A stretch of 64,000 nt of DNA from Fibrobacter sp. UBA1765 (lineage in GTDB: Bacteria > Fibrobacterota > Fibrobacteria > Fibrobacterales > Fibrobacteraceae): contig DCGZ01000157.1 in assembly GCA_002314675.1 (NCBI GenBank), positions 1 to 64,000 on the forward strand, in the 5' to 3' direction. The stretch's first letter is position 1; each line of letters opens with the position of its first letter. Made by a program: the position numbers and the translations under genes. Below the pieces are notes generated by a model. It was not told where the DNA came from. It saw only the letters and a program-made list of their open reading frames with translations, and ran no database searches. Positions 50,190-59,172 of the stretch are shown in pieces.

Positions 50190-51983
50190 ATGAACAAGAA
50201 CACTCTCATTGGCGGCCTTCTCATTGTTGGCATTATGGTCTGGTGGATGTCTACTGCTCCAAAGCAGGCGCAAGCCCCGGCTCAAACCGCCCCGCAGAAA
50301 ACCACGGAAAGCGCTTCCACGTTAGAACTCCCTAAGGCCGATGCTCCTAAGGAATTGACCCTTGGGGGCGCACAGGCCCCTGTGGCTGTTGCAGATTCTG
50401 CCGTAGCTGATTCCGCTGCAGATACAGCAGCTGTTGCTCCAAAGATTGAACCGCGTGACGTGACTATTGAAACGGAACGCTTTACCGTTGTGATTGCAAA
50501 TCGCGGTGCTCGCATAAAGAGCGTGATTCCGAAGGTTCTTGCCGATAGCACCGGCGCATTCCCGGAACTTTTGGCCGATACAAGCCTTGGCGCACTTAGC
50601 CTTGTGATTGACGGTGCAAACCTTGACCAGGCCTTGTTCGCTGTAGAAGCAGAAGATAAGGTTGTTGTTTCTGATGCAAAGACAATTGACTTTACCTTTG
50701 CAGACGCTAATGGCAACAAGGTGGTCCGTTCCTACGGCTTTACGAAGGACGGTGCTGCAATCCGCCAGGTGAACAGGTTCGAAGGCTTTAAGCCGAAGAG
50801 CTATGAACTTGCCTGGAACGGCGGTATGCGTGAAACGGAATACATTCCTGAAGGCCGTACCTTTGGCGGTAACTACTTCTTTAGCGAAGTTGTCTATAAT
50901 GAAAACGGCAGCATTGAACGCGAAACGTTTACTTCTGGCACGAAGCAGTTCAATGAAGACGGCAAGAAGCTTGCATGGGCCGGTATGCGTCGCAAGTACA
51001 TTGCCATCACCATGCAGTTCGATGCTCCGGTCAATGCAAAGATTGATGCAAGCGCATTCGAAAAGAAGGAAAGCGAACACGATCCGGGTACTTACAAGAT
51101 CGCAGTCAAGGATAACTTTACTTCTGACAGCCTTGCTTACAACTTCATGGTGCTTCCGCTTGAATGGCAGGCTATCAAGGCTTTTGACGTTGGCTACGAA
51201 AAGATCATTGTTAGCGGTTGGGAATGGTGCGGTGCCGATACATGGTTTGTTGCAATTTGCGGCTTCCTGCTTTGGCTCCTCAAGGCAATTTACTCTGTAA
51301 TCCCGAACTACGGTGTTGCAATCATCATCATTACCTTGATTGTTCGTGGCATTACGACACCGCTTACGGCAAAGCAGCTTCGCTCCTCCAAGCAAATGGC
51401 AAAGCTCAAGCCGGAACTCGACGCTATCAACGTGAAGTTCCGTGCAGACCCGCAAGGTAAGCAGCGTGCCATTATGGAACTCTATGCAAAGAACAAGATC
51501 AACCCGATGTCTAGCTGCACTGGCGGCTGCTTCCCGCTTCTTTTGCAGATGCCTGTGTTCTTTGGCTTGTTCATGATTCTTGGCCGTTCCGTGGAACTTC
51601 GCGGCATGCCGTTCTTTGGCTGGATTACGGACCTTTCCCATTCCGACGTTATCTTTAGCGGCATTTCCATTCCGTACGTAATGCCGATGGGTATTGCAAT
51701 CCTCCCGATCGTGATGGTATTTACCACTTACTTCCAGACAAAGCAGTCCATGATCAGCATGCCGGACCCGGCCCAGGCAAAGATGATGAGCTGGATGATG
51801 CCTGCCATGATGTTCCTGTTCAGTGCAGTGATGCCGTCTGGCCTTGTGCTTTACTGGATTGTTTCTAACCTTTGGGGCATTGCGCAGTATCGCATCATGA
51901 ATCGCGATAAGATTGCCGAAGCCAAGGCCAAGAAGGCTAACGGCAAAAAGGTGATTGACGCCGAAGTCATCAAGAAGAAATAA
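50190..51983 (+). CDS. yidC: Membrane protein insertase YidC
   Basis: The 597-residue protein has the Gram-negative YidC form: an N-terminal helix (about 6-22), an Ala/Pro-rich linker, a large periplasmic beta-super-sandwich (about 90-350) and the five-helix insertase core ('YGVAIIIITLIVRGITTPLT', 'SSCTGGCFPLLLQMPVFFGL', 'SGLVLYWIVSNLWGIAQYR'). It inserts and folds inner-membrane proteins alone or with Sec. ATG 50190 is 1 nt after the yidD stop. It is the last gene of the rpmH operon and is followed by a strong terminator. Confidence 0.97.
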   Translation: MNKNTLIGGLLIVGIMVWWMSTAPKQAQAPAQTAPQKTTESASTLELPKADAPKELTLGGAQAPVAVADSAVADSAADTAAVAPKIEPRDVTIETERFTVVIANRGARIKSVIPKVLADSTGAFPELLADTSLGALSLVIDGANLDQALFAVEAEDKVVVSDAKTIDFTFADANGNKVVRSYGFTKDGAAIRQVNRFEGFKPKSYELAWNGGMRETEYIPEGRTFGGNYFFSEVVYNENGSIERETFTSGTKQFNEDGKKLAWAGMRRKYIAITMQFDAPVNAKIDASAFEKKESEHDPGTYKIAVKDNFTSDSLAYNFMVLPLEWQAIKAFDVGYEKIIVSGWEWCGADTWFVAICGFLLWLLKAIYSVIPNYGVAIIIITLIVRGITTPLTAKQLRSSKQMAKLKPELDAINVKFRADPQGKQRAIMELYAKNKINPMSSCTGGCFPLLLQMPVFFGLFMILGRSVELRGMPFFGWITDLSHSDVIFSGISIPYVMPMGIAILPIVMVFTTYFQTKQSMISMPDPAQAKMMSWMMPAMMFLFSAVMPSGLVLYWIVSNLWGIAQYRIMNRDKIAEAKAKKANGKKVIDAEVIKKK

Positions 51984-52003
51984 GCTGTACTAAACGGCAA
52001 AAG

Positions 52004-52038
52004 AAAAGGTCACGAGTTTTGTTGCTCGTGACCTTTTT
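52004..52038 (+). terminator. Rho-independent terminator of yidC operon
   Basis: The 13-bp stem AAAAGGTCACGAG / CTCGTGACCTTTT with loop TTTTGTTG and a following T-run can end both yidC and the converging rhlE transcript. Confidence 0.9.
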
Positions 52039-52060
52039 GATTCCCTGGGGAAAATTTCTT

Positions 52061-53521
52061 TTAGGCTTGTTCGCCGCTTTCGCGGATGCGTTTGCGGGCC
52101 TTGCTGCCTGGGCGGTTGCGACGCTTTTTGCGGTGCTCGTTAGCGTTTGCCTGTGGCACTTGGTTAATCTGTTGCGCAGTTTCGTTTATGCTTGGCTGTG
52201 TTGTAAGGGAGGGCTTGTTCGCCTTTTTTTGTTTTTTATGGCCGCCCTGCCTTTGCTGTTGATTGTTGTTAGAAACTTCGGAACTTTCATTCGTCGTCGC
52301 GCTGTTGCGAGGAGCGTTTCCCTTGCCGTGGCGCTTGCCTTTTGGATTGTTTTGCTGGGGTGGCAGCGGCTGCGGTTCGGGGAGGTTTGCGTAAATGCCG
52401 TGGTCGCCTTCTGGGAGCTTTACGCGAGTAACTTTTTCAATGAGCTTTAAGTTGTCGTTGTCTTCTGGACAGCAGAATGCGATTGCTTCGCCGTCTTTGC
52501 CTGCTCTGGCTGTACGGCCGATGCGGTGCACGAATGTTTCTGCCTCGTTGGGCAAGTCGTAGTTGATGACATGTGTAACATCATCGATGTCGATGCCGCG
52601 TGCGGCGATATCTGTTGCGATGAGAATGCGGATCTGTTCTGTCTTGAAATTATTTAGGGCCTCTTGACGGCGGGTCTGGCTCTTGTTGCCGTGAATTGCC
52701 GCACACTTGAAACCGGCCTTTTCTAGGGTTTCTGAAATCTTGTTTGCACCGTGCTTTGTGCGGCTGAACACGAGAACCTTCTTCATTTCGGGGCGTGTGT
52801 TCAACAGCTCCTTGAGAAGTGCCGTTTTGCGGCGCTTTTCGATATGGTAGGCTACCTGCTTTATGCGTTCTATTGGTGTACTCTGCGGGGCGACTTCAAT
52901 TCGGACCGGGTTGCTGCCCAAAACACTTGCTGCAAGCTTTGCGATTTCTGGCGGCATGGTTGCCGAGAAGAACAGGTTCTGGCGCTTTGCCGGGAGCATT
53001 GCCACGATCTTCTTGATGTCGTGAATGAATCCCATGTCGAGCATTCTGTCGGCTTCATCAAGGACAAAGAATTCAAGGGCCTTTAAAGAAACAGCCTTTT
53101 GTGCGATGAGGTCCAGTAAGCGGCCCGGGGTTGCGACAAGCACGTCTACGCCGTGAATGAGGGCGTGCTTTTGCGGAATGTCGGAAACGCCGCCAAAAAC
53201 GCATGCCGTGTTCATTGCCGTGAACTTTGCATATTTTTCAAAGCAGTCTGCCACTTGAATTGCAAGTTCGCGTGTCGGCAAAAGAACTAGAGCACGAGCG
53301 CACTTTGTAGACCTGAAGTTTCCAGATTCCAAAAGCAGCTGTAAAATCGGGAGGGCAAATGCCGCTGTCTTGCCGGTTCCGGTCTGTGCGATGCCGCACA
53401 AATCCTTGTGCTCGAGTAAAACAGGAATAGCCTTCTCCTGTATTGGAGTAGGCTCTTCGTAACCGATTTCGCGAACGGCGCGCTTTAGGGGATTTATTAA
53501 CTGAAAATCTTCAAACTTCAT
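52061..53521 (-). CDS. rhlE: DEAD-box ATP-dependent RNA helicase
   Basis: The 486-residue helicase has all RecA-domain motifs: Q motif 'GYEEPTPIQEKAIP', motif I 'AQTGTGKTAAF', motif II 'VLDEADRMLDMGF', motif III 'FSATMP', motif VI 'HRIGRTARAGKDGEA'. A basic, Gln/Asn-rich C-terminal tail (about 380-486) is typical of RhlE-type RNA helicases and binds RNA. It unwinds structured RNA in ribosome assembly or decay. The small unknown gene upstream ends 3 nt before its start. Confidence 0.93.
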   Translation of the reverse strand: MKFEDFQLINPLKRAVREIGYEEPTPIQEKAIPVLLEHKDLCGIAQTGTGKTAAFALPILQLLLESGNFRSTKCARALVLLPTRELAIQVADCFEKYAKFTAMNTACVFGGVSDIPQKHALIHGVDVLVATPGRLLDLIAQKAVSLKALEFFVLDEADRMLDMGFIHDIKKIVAMLPAKRQNLFFSATMPPEIAKLAASVLGSNPVRIEVAPQSTPIERIKQVAYHIEKRRKTALLKELLNTRPEMKKVLVFSRTKHGANKISETLEKAGFKCAAIHGNKSQTRRQEALNNFKTEQIRILIATDIAARGIDIDDVTHVINYDLPNEAETFVHRIGRTARAGKDGEAIAFCCPEDNDNLKLIEKVTRVKLPEGDHGIYANLPEPQPLPPQQNNPKGKRHGKGNAPRNSATTNESSEVSNNNQQQRQGGHKKQKKANKPSLTTQPSINETAQQINQVPQANANEHRKKRRNRPGSKARKRIRESGEQA

Positions 53522-53524
53522 GCA

Positions 53525-53941
53525 CTATAAGTTAGAAAATTTTCCACTTTCCATATTTTCGATGTAATCGGTAAGCATTTGCTTGTTGCTTTGCGTTTCT
53601 GAGTCCAGTTCGCTAGCAATTTGGGCTTCGGCGATTTTTGCAACGTACTTCATGATGCTGTCATTCTTGAAATCGCTAGAACCATGCTTTGCAAGTCGCA
53701 TCACTTCTTCGTGGATTTCTTCTCCATAGACACTCTTGAAGTTTTCGCAGTATGTGTTTAGAACCTGCTGTAATTTGCAAATGAAGATTGCTTGATTCTT
53801 GAATAAGTCAATATCCGTTTTGAATGTTGGCGCATGGGACCCGCGAAGGAGCATTGTACCGTCATCAAAATTGAAGTAAATTGAAATGGGGGAGTTGGCT
53901 GTGCGCTTGCAGTCTCTTATGTTTGTCAAATAGCTTGGCAT
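53525..53941 (-). CDS. Hypothetical protein
   Basis: The 138-residue protein is not recognised. It lacks a signal peptide. The N-terminal half is beta-prone ('ISIYFNFDDGTMLLRG'), the C-terminal half helical and acidic. It lies between the RNA helicase (3 nt) and another small unknown gene on the same strand, near the three sigma factors, and is probably cytoplasmic. No function is proposed. Confidence 0.65.
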   Translation of the reverse strand: MPSYLTNIRDCKRTANSPISIYFNFDDGTMLLRGSHAPTFKTDIDLFKNQAIFICKLQQVLNTYCENFKSVYGEEIHEEVMRLAKHGSSDFKNDSIMKYVAKIAEAQIASELDSETQSNKQMLTDYIENMESGKFSNL

Positions 53942-53981
53942 GGTAAAATTCCCTTTGATGAATTATGGCACTGTGAGCTTT

Positions 53982-54362
53982 TTAGAAATTGAAGCGCGCT
54001 TCATCAAAGCAGCGCTCTGCCTGTTCGTCTTCATCCAATTCATCTTCCAACTGAATCGTTCGTGGATAAAGCGGCCTGATCTTTGCGTCCGCAAGGGGCA
54101 AAAGTTCCATTACCGTTTTTTCTATGTCTTCGGCAGATGGCGAAAAGCACTTGAATGCATCGCGGATCTTTTCTTCGGAGTCCTGCAAAAATTGTATAAT
54201 GGCATGTTCAACATTAAAAAAGTCGCCGTATTCGGCTTCATTGACGGTGATTTCAATGAATGTCTTTTCGTTTGGGTCGTGCATGCCGTTTGGTGCGATG
54301 GAGTATGCGAGGCTTACCTTGGCACTGTTGATTCCGATGTCTGTAAAAAGAATTCTTTGCAT
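53982..54362 (-). CDS. Hypothetical protein
   Basis: The 126-residue protein is not recognised. It begins 'MQRILFTDIGINSAKVSLAY' with a beta-strand-rich N-terminal half and ends in a very acidic stretch ('LEDELDEDEQAERCFDEARF'). No membrane segment is present. Its start lies 23 nt downstream of the first sigma-factor gene's stop, so it is probably co-transcribed with that gene. An interaction with the sigma factor (for example as a regulator) is possible only by position. Confidence 0.65.
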   Translation of the reverse strand: MQRILFTDIGINSAKVSLAYSIAPNGMHDPNEKTFIEITVNEAEYGDFFNVEHAIIQFLQDSEEKIRDAFKCFSPSAEDIEKTVMELLPLADAKIRPLYPRTIQLEDELDEDEQAERCFDEARFNF

Positions 54363-54385
54363 ATTTTTCGCCTTGTTTGCTTGCC

Positions 54386-55234
54386 TTAGGCGGCAATGTC
54401 AGAAAAGTTTACGCCCATTTCATCGGCAAATTTCCTGATCTTGCCGCATGCCCTCTTGTAAATGACCCTGATGCCTTCGTGGGTCATGCCCATTTCCTTT
54501 TCCAAGTCCCTGAAGTTTAGGCGTTCGCCGTTAAAGCCGTCATAAGCCCTTACGACATAGAGCTCCTTTTCGTTCAGCACGGCCAGAGCCTTTGAAATAA
54601 AGGATTCCTGTTCCTTGAGAACAATCCCGAATTCGGGACCGTTTTCGTTGCTATCAGCAATGCTGTCGATTCTGCTTTCTTTGCTGTCTTCAAATTGGCT
54701 TTGGTCCAAGGATATGGCGCTGTAGTTGCCAAGTATCAAGGTCTTTTCGCTTTCGTCGCTGTCTTCAACATCGTCTTCTTCGCAGCTTTCAAATTCTACG
54801 AAGGCGTTTTGCTTGAGCTTTTTATTTAGCTGCCTTTGTTCCCTTTGAACATTGGCCGGTATGTGCACTATGGAATCCTGACTGTTTATGAGGTCCATGA
54901 TTGCAGATTTCATTGACCAGATGGCGTGAGTGCGAATGCATGTGCCGCGGCTTGGGTCAAAAGTCCTTAATGCCATTAGAAAGCCGTAGACCGCAGCCGA
55001 AAACAGGTCGTCTTGTGTCAGCCTCTTTGTTTGGTACTTGGCTGCAGTTGCCTTTATGAACTTGAGGTTTGCCTTGACAAGCTTGTCTTCGGCGATTCTC
55101 TTTTCTGCAGAGGACTTTGAGTAGAGCGCCTTTTCGATCAGTGCGGCTTCTTCTGCAGCGGAAAGCTGCGAAATGCTTGCAGAAAGAAGCTGTTCGTAGG
55201 TGTTGGAACGTGGTTGTGTTTTGACGTTAGCCAT
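54386..55234 (-). CDS. Sigma-70 family RNA polymerase sigma factor, tandem copy 1
   Basis: The 282-residue protein contains sigma region 2 ('LVKANLKFIKATAAKYQTKR', 'YGFLMALRTFDPSRGTCIRT', 'HAIWSMKSAIMDLIN') and ends region 3 with 'IVHIPANV'. A long acidic insert follows (about 150-190), then a region 4 HTH ('NFRDLEKEMGMTHEGIRVIY'). Region 1.1 is absent. The form resembles alternative sigma factors of the RpoS/RpoH size class. It is one of three paralogs encoded in a row on the minus strand; promoter specificity is unknown. The gene downstream is a small acidic unknown. Confidence 0.88.
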   Translation of the reverse strand: MANVKTQPRSNTYEQLLSASISQLSAAEEAALIEKALYSKSSAEKRIAEDKLVKANLKFIKATAAKYQTKRLTQDDLFSAAVYGFLMALRTFDPSRGTCIRTHAIWSMKSAIMDLINSQDSIVHIPANVQREQRQLNKKLKQNAFVEFESCEEDDVEDSDESEKTLILGNYSAISLDQSQFEDSKESRIDSIADSNENGPEFGIVLKEQESFISKALAVLNEKELYVVRAYDGFNGERLNFRDLEKEMGMTHEGIRVIYKRACGKIRKFADEMGVNFSDIAA

Positions 55235-55441
55235 AACGTTTTATCCTTGAAATTTTTGAATGACACTGATAAGATGCCCCGTGGAGTCTGGGGCACCCTG
55301 AGATTTGCGAAAATGGTGAAAACCATTTTTTTAAGGTGATGGTGCGGTTTGCACCTACGAATATTTTGGGGAAATTACGCAGTGATCAAAAAAAGCGATA
55401 GGGGAGCTTGTTTTCAAAGATCTTTGTTGGATATAATATAG

Positions 55442-55465
55442 AAAATAGGGGGGATCCCCTATTTT
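55442..55465. terminator. Palindrome between sigma-factor genes
   Basis: The 10-bp stem AAAATAGGGG / CCCCTATTTT with loop GGAT lies 18 nt after the stop of the middle sigma gene (minus strand). No long T-run follows, so its terminator role is uncertain; it could also be a binding site ahead of the next gene. Confidence 0.5.
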
Positions 55466-55482
55466 AAGGGACTGGCGCAAAA

Positions 55483-56304
55483 TCAGGAGAAGTAGAAAGA
55501 GTGCTTGTCTACTTTCTTTGCCTCGGCTCTTTGGCGGAGCTTTTCTATGGCCGCGTTTCGGATTTGACGGATGCGTTCGCGTGAAATATCCATGCAGCTT
55601 TCAAGTTCACGGTAGTTCTGGACATCTCCAAAAAAGCCGCAATTTGCCTTCACGAGGTACGATTCCCTTTGCGGAAGGCTTGAAAGAAGTTCTTCGCAGA
55701 GTTTTTTCTGCTCGATTTCATCAATGTACGCTTCTGTGGAAAAGGAGCTGTCGCTGATGCTTGCCGCAAGAGGTTCGCGGCTTGATTCGCCCTTGATGCT
55801 TGTCGGCAAATCAATGGATACTGTTTTCACGAATGCCTGCCTTGCATTGTCTTGTGCTTCTGCGTCTACGGTTTTGCCGGAATCTAAAAGCCTTGTAACC
55901 TTGCGGCGTTCAAGAATCCTGTTTGCAGGGATATGTACGAGGCTTTCCTGCTGGTTCAAGAATGCCGTGATTGCGCCACGTATTGCCCAGATGGCGTGTG
56001 TTATGAACTTGTTTCCGCGGCTTGCGTCAAAGGTGTCGATCGCTGCAACCATTGCCGTGAGCGCTTCAGAAAACATGTCGTCCATGTCGATGGACTTGTT
56101 CTGGAATTCATTGACTGCCTTTGCGACAAAGCGGATGTTTGCGCATGCAATGCGATCGCGGGCCGCCTTGCGTGCGGCTGCCGTCTTTGCGGAATGGTAT
56201 TGGTTGAAGAGCTCCTGTTCTTCGGTGGCGCTGACTGGGTTAGAAATATTTGAGGCAAGGAGCTTGTTGTAGGAAGAGTGGCTTTGGCAATTGTATGGAG
56301 TCAT
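55483..56304 (-). CDS. Sigma-70 family RNA polymerase sigma factor, tandem copy 2
   Basis: The 273-residue paralog has region 2 'RIACANIRFVAKAVNEFQNK', 'EALTAMVAAIDTFDASRGNK' and 'THAIWAIRGAITAFLNQQES', then 'LVHIPANRILERRK' and a region 4 HTH 'YRELESCMDISRERIRQIRN'. The last matches the family motif for -35 recognition particularly well ('RERIRQI'). The middle part is acidic/Ser-rich and shorter than in copy 1. It starts about 250 bp upstream of copy 1, so each gene may have its own promoter. Confidence 0.88.
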   Translation of the reverse strand: MTPYNCQSHSSYNKLLASNISNPVSATEEQELFNQYHSAKTAAARKAARDRIACANIRFVAKAVNEFQNKSIDMDDMFSEALTAMVAAIDTFDASRGNKFITHAIWAIRGAITAFLNQQESLVHIPANRILERRKVTRLLDSGKTVDAEAQDNARQAFVKTVSIDLPTSIKGESSREPLAASISDSSFSTEAYIDEIEQKKLCEELLSSLPQRESYLVKANCGFFGDVQNYRELESCMDISRERIRQIRNAAIEKLRQRAEAKKVDKHSFYFS

Positions 56305-56403
56305 ATGCTGTTATATGAATTAAAAAATCAAAAAAGCAAGTGCAGAGATTTATTTTCTCTGCCTGCTTGAAAATTTTTTGCCCGTGAAGGGCGCCTGACA
56401 GGA

Positions 56404-57192
56404 TTATTCAATGTATGTAGCGCGGTTGCCTAAGCTTTGGCGCAATTTTTTGAGTGCCTGTCTCTTGAGCTGGCCTATGTACTGGTGGGCTACGCCTTGT
56501 TCGCGGGCGATATCATTCAGACTTTCTTCATCGCGGTAGCCCAGGCCGAATGCGCGTTCAATGACATCCTTTTCCCTTGGCTTTAATGCCTTCATGCCAC
56601 CGCGGAGAATCTGGCAGATTTCCTTAGCGTACATCTCGTCTTCAAGATTTCCGTTGCTTGCCTTGAGCAAGTCTTCGATAGTGAAGTCGGAATCGTTGTC
56701 GAGCGGCATGCTTGTAGACATGTACTTTGGATTGAGATCCTTGTACAGATTGTTTTCCTTGGCATTCAGAGCTTCGCCCTTGTTTACTCGGTTGTTGAGT
56801 TCGCGGCGGGTGTCCTGCTTGTTGGACGGAATGTGGAGCAATTCACAATCTTTAAACAACTTGGAAAGCTTGCCGCGGACCTTCCAGCTGGCGTGGGTGT
56901 AGAGGCTTGCGCCGGAATTTGGGTTGTAGCTGTCGATTGCTTCACCTAGAGCGAGTGCAGCTGTATTTAATATGTCTCCGTATTCAAGGGAGGCATGGCC
57001 GTAATCCTTGATCATTTGCATGATTTCTGCAAGGTGGCTGGTGTAGAGCATTTCTCTTGCACGGGCGGCAAGTTTTGTGCCCTTGTTGTTGCGTATGATT
57101 TCGAACAGCTTGGCATCTTCTGCCGGAGTCAAACGCTTTGTGTTCTTGACGAACTTGGAGATGTTGGAGGTTTGGAACTGGGTTGTGCGCAT
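56404..57192 (-). CDS. Sigma-70 family RNA polymerase sigma factor, tandem copy 3
   Basis: The 262-residue paralog is the most divergent: region 2 reads 'LYTSHLAEIMQMIKDYGHAS', 'ALALGEAIDSYNPNSGASLY' and 'THASWKVRGKLSKLFKDCEL', then 'LHIPSNKQDTRRELNN' and a region 4 HTH 'LNDIAREQGVAHQYIGQLKR'. The common ancestry with the two downstream copies shows in the shared 'THA.W..R' and 'HIP.N' positions. A 680-bp gene-free stretch precedes it, which may hold a long leader. Confidence 0.85.
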   Translation of the reverse strand: MRTTQFQTSNISKFVKNTKRLTPAEDAKLFEIIRNNKGTKLAARAREMLYTSHLAEIMQMIKDYGHASLEYGDILNTAALALGEAIDSYNPNSGASLYTHASWKVRGKLSKLFKDCELLHIPSNKQDTRRELNNRVNKGEALNAKENNLYKDLNPKYMSTSMPLDNDSDFTIEDLLKASNGNLEDEMYAKEICQILRGGMKALKPREKDVIERAFGLGYRDEESLNDIAREQGVAHQYIGQLKRQALKKLRQSLGNRATYIE

Positions 57193-57872
57193 AGATTTTA
57201 TCCTTTTTTAGAGTTTAGGATTCCCCCGGCCCGTATTTACGGGACGATTTTTATGCATACGTCAGGGAAGGAACGTATACCGGCAAGGCTTTCGACCTTG
57301 CTTGCGCAGGTAACAAGGAACGGCCGTTTCATTTTGCAGGGAGGCTCGCCAACACGTATAATTATTATTTCACGCGTAAAGCCATTTGTGAGGCGATGCC
57401 AAAAACTGCGAAAGACCTTAGTCGGACCCAGTTTTACAGACTGTTATTTGATGTTAATCCTCGGTTTTGAGGACTTAAAGGACTGAAAATTTGAGAGGGG
57501 AAAATACTCAAAAATAATCATAAACCTCAAATATTGTTGGTTGATTCGGTTTGGACTTCAAATTTAGAATCTTGGAGTGACATAAAACGTCAATCCAGGG
57601 AAATTTTGAAAAAAATCATAAAAAAACTCCTTTTTATTTATTGATGTTTTGTTAAATGAAAGTGGACCGGAATTTCAAAAAGCAAAACGTCGGCGGGGCG
57701 GCGCGCCGCCTGTAGAGCAAATGTCGTGCCAAAGATGGCTTTTGGCGTATTTGCTTAATTTTAAGGAAATGATGTTCGTTGAGTAATACTGAATATGAAA
57801 AATATTTCACTATTAGTGAAATATTTTTCTTTAATGTTCTAGATTGTTGTGTCTTATCTAAACCAGATGTTC
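57193..57872. other. 680-bp region without a supported gene
   Basis: The segment upstream of the third sigma gene holds only short, unconvincing open frames. It contains a CCCGTA-TT-TACGGG hairpin (57230-57243), a GC-rich island with the palindrome GGCGGCGCGCCGCC (about 57695-57708) in otherwise AT-rich DNA, and the inverted repeat at 57797-57829. A structured leader or small RNA is possible, but none of the known RNA families is recognised. Confidence 0.4.
57797..57829. promoter_or_regulatory. Perfect 14-bp inverted repeat
   Basis: GAAAAATATTTCAC, loop TATTA, GTGAAATATTTTTC. The stem is perfect and AT-rich. It sits 44 nt past the stop of the minus-strand unknown gene and may be its terminator (minus strand: T-run before CTTTAAT is weak) or an operator. 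Confidence 0.5.
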
Positions 57873-58373
57873 TCAGTCGCCGTCTGGGTACATGTTGCTT
57901 GCCGCTGCACGAAAAATTTCCCTCAATTTTGCTTCCCTAGCTTTTGTTAGGTATTTTTGTGCAAATGGAGCCAAATAGGAATCGATGCTTTCTGCATTGC
58001 CGTTTGTAAGCAATTCAACGAGGGCTTCCATGCCGTTGATGAATTCTTTTGCAACGGTATTGCATTGTTCTTCACTATGCTGAATGTTTGCGGCGCTGCA
58101 TTTGTCTGCAAGTATCTGCGCAACCTTTTGCGGATTGCGCGGGTAGTTTTCGCCTTCTTCGTGTGCCCAGAGATTTCTTAATGTTCCCGAGCGAATGGTT
58201 GCGCTGTCTGCGTTTTCGACTTGCATGCCGGCAATGCTTAAAAGCTGGTCTCGCAATTCATTCAGTGTCTGCATGAACAGGGAGTTTGATCTGTCGAACA
58301 TTGTGAAAAATTTGAGCAGGCACCAGCTGCCGACAATTTCGATGAAATCACCATTTTTGTCAATTGCATCCAT
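57873..58373 (-). CDS. Hypothetical protein
   Basis: The 166-residue protein is predominantly helical with no signal peptide or membrane segment and is not recognised. It contains 'NELRDQLLSIAGMQVENADS' and a C-terminal stretch ('YLTKAREAKLREIFRAAASN') of amphipathic helix. It is in an accessory-looking area next to a phage-type gene and the FtsK-DUF285 fusion and is separated from both by spacers with hairpins, so it is probably a single-gene transcript. Confidence 0.65.
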   Translation of the reverse strand: MDAIDKNGDFIEIVGSWCLLKFFTMFDRSNSLFMQTLNELRDQLLSIAGMQVENADSATIRSGTLRNLWAHEEGENYPRNPQKVAQILADKCSAANIQHSEEQCNTVAKEFINGMEALVELLTNGNAESIDSYLAPFAQKYLTKAREAKLREIFRAAASNMYPDGD

Positions 58374-58514
58374 AAGGTCTCCTTGTTGAACCTGTATAGA
58401 ATATGTTTGAAATTTTTAGAAAGGCAATATCTTAATCTTTTACACAACGTTGCACTATAGGCAAACTGTCGTCGCATTGGAACACGATATTACCTTCAGC
58501 AGAAAAACCGAAGT

Positions 58515-58539
58515 CCAACACCTTTTTTTGGGGTGTTGG
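58515..58539. terminator. Hairpin downstream of SLOG-like gene
   Basis: CCAACACC / GGTGTTGG around a T-rich loop, about 20 nt past the minus-strand stop at 58558. The T-run is inside the loop rather than after the stem, so terminator function is tentative. Confidence 0.45.
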
Positions 58540-58557
58540 AAGTTTTGTGGCGAAGCG

Positions 58558-59172
58558 TTATTTGCGCTTTGCGGCCTTGAGCATTTTCTTGATGTTGCTT
58601 GCCGTTGGCGTTTGCTTTTTCTGTGCGTGATCCTTTGGCTTTTCTGGGCAAAGCAAATCTGCAGGAATTGCAGGCAAAATGCCGGTAGGCAAATTGAATG
58701 GCAAGTCCAAAAATGCCTTTAGACGCTCGAACCAATTTTTGTTCGACATGTTGAAAACGGGAATGCCCTTCAGGTCTGCCATGGCAATCGCTTGCCCCGT
58801 TCCGCCGGAAGCCTGCTTGCGGTCTTTTGCGTGCTCGCAGCCGTCCTTGGTGGAGCAGACTATGAAATCTACAGGCGTGTCGAGGTTTATGCCAAACACC
58901 TGGAACGTGTTGCGCGCAAATAAATCTAGCGCGTGTGCATATAGATGTTCTGGCGAAGGGTGCAACTCCTTTGCAATGGCGCGCGCCTCGTCGGTTGCGT
59001 GAGCTGGCGTAAATATGTGCGCTTTTGAAGCTCGCTTGCTATCCATGCCATAACGCGTTCCACAGGCTGCTGCGTGTTTGGTTCCCTGGCTCCCGACAAA
59101 TCGCGATGCCCGATGCCTGCGTATGTGAACGACTTCTTTTTGCCATTTCGGCAAGTCTGCGAAAGTTCTCAT
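58558..59172 (-). CDS. Phage-type SLOG-like (DprA/LOG-fold) protein
   Basis: The 204-residue protein resembles proteins common in tailed-phage genomes that combine an N-terminal 'GADxG'-type recognition region with 'ARNTFQVFGINLDTPVDFIV', then a 'SGGTGQAIAMADLKGIPVFN' motif. The GGTGQA loop and 'GIPVFN' are typical of the Rossmann-like SLOG superfamily that binds nucleotides or nucleotide-derived ligands. The phage versions usually have an intact 'SGGAxGAD' loop near the N-terminus; here the equivalent ('GSQGTKHAAACGTRYGMDSK') is changed. A basic Lys-rich tail ends the protein. It suggests prophage or mobile-element ancestry of this area. Confidence 0.6.
   Translation of the reverse strand: MRTFADLPKWQKEVVHIRRHRASRFVGSQGTKHAAACGTRYGMDSKRASKAHIFTPAHATDEARAIAKELHPSPEHLYAHALDLFARNTFQVFGINLDTPVDFIVCSTKDGCEHAKDRKQASGGTGQAIAMADLKGIPVFNMSNKNWFERLKAFLDLPFNLPTGILPAIPADLLCPEKPKDHAQKKQTPTASNIKKMLKAAKRK

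Noticed and set aside
50322..51641. A 439-codon antisense frame within yidC
   Set aside because: YidC is certain on the plus strand; the antisense peptide is low in recognisable structure and is explained by codon bias.
56995..57486. Plus-strand open frame running from the third sigma gene into the spacer
   Set aside because: Its first half is antisense to a clear sigma factor, and the remainder shows no domain, no ribosome binding site and odd composition.
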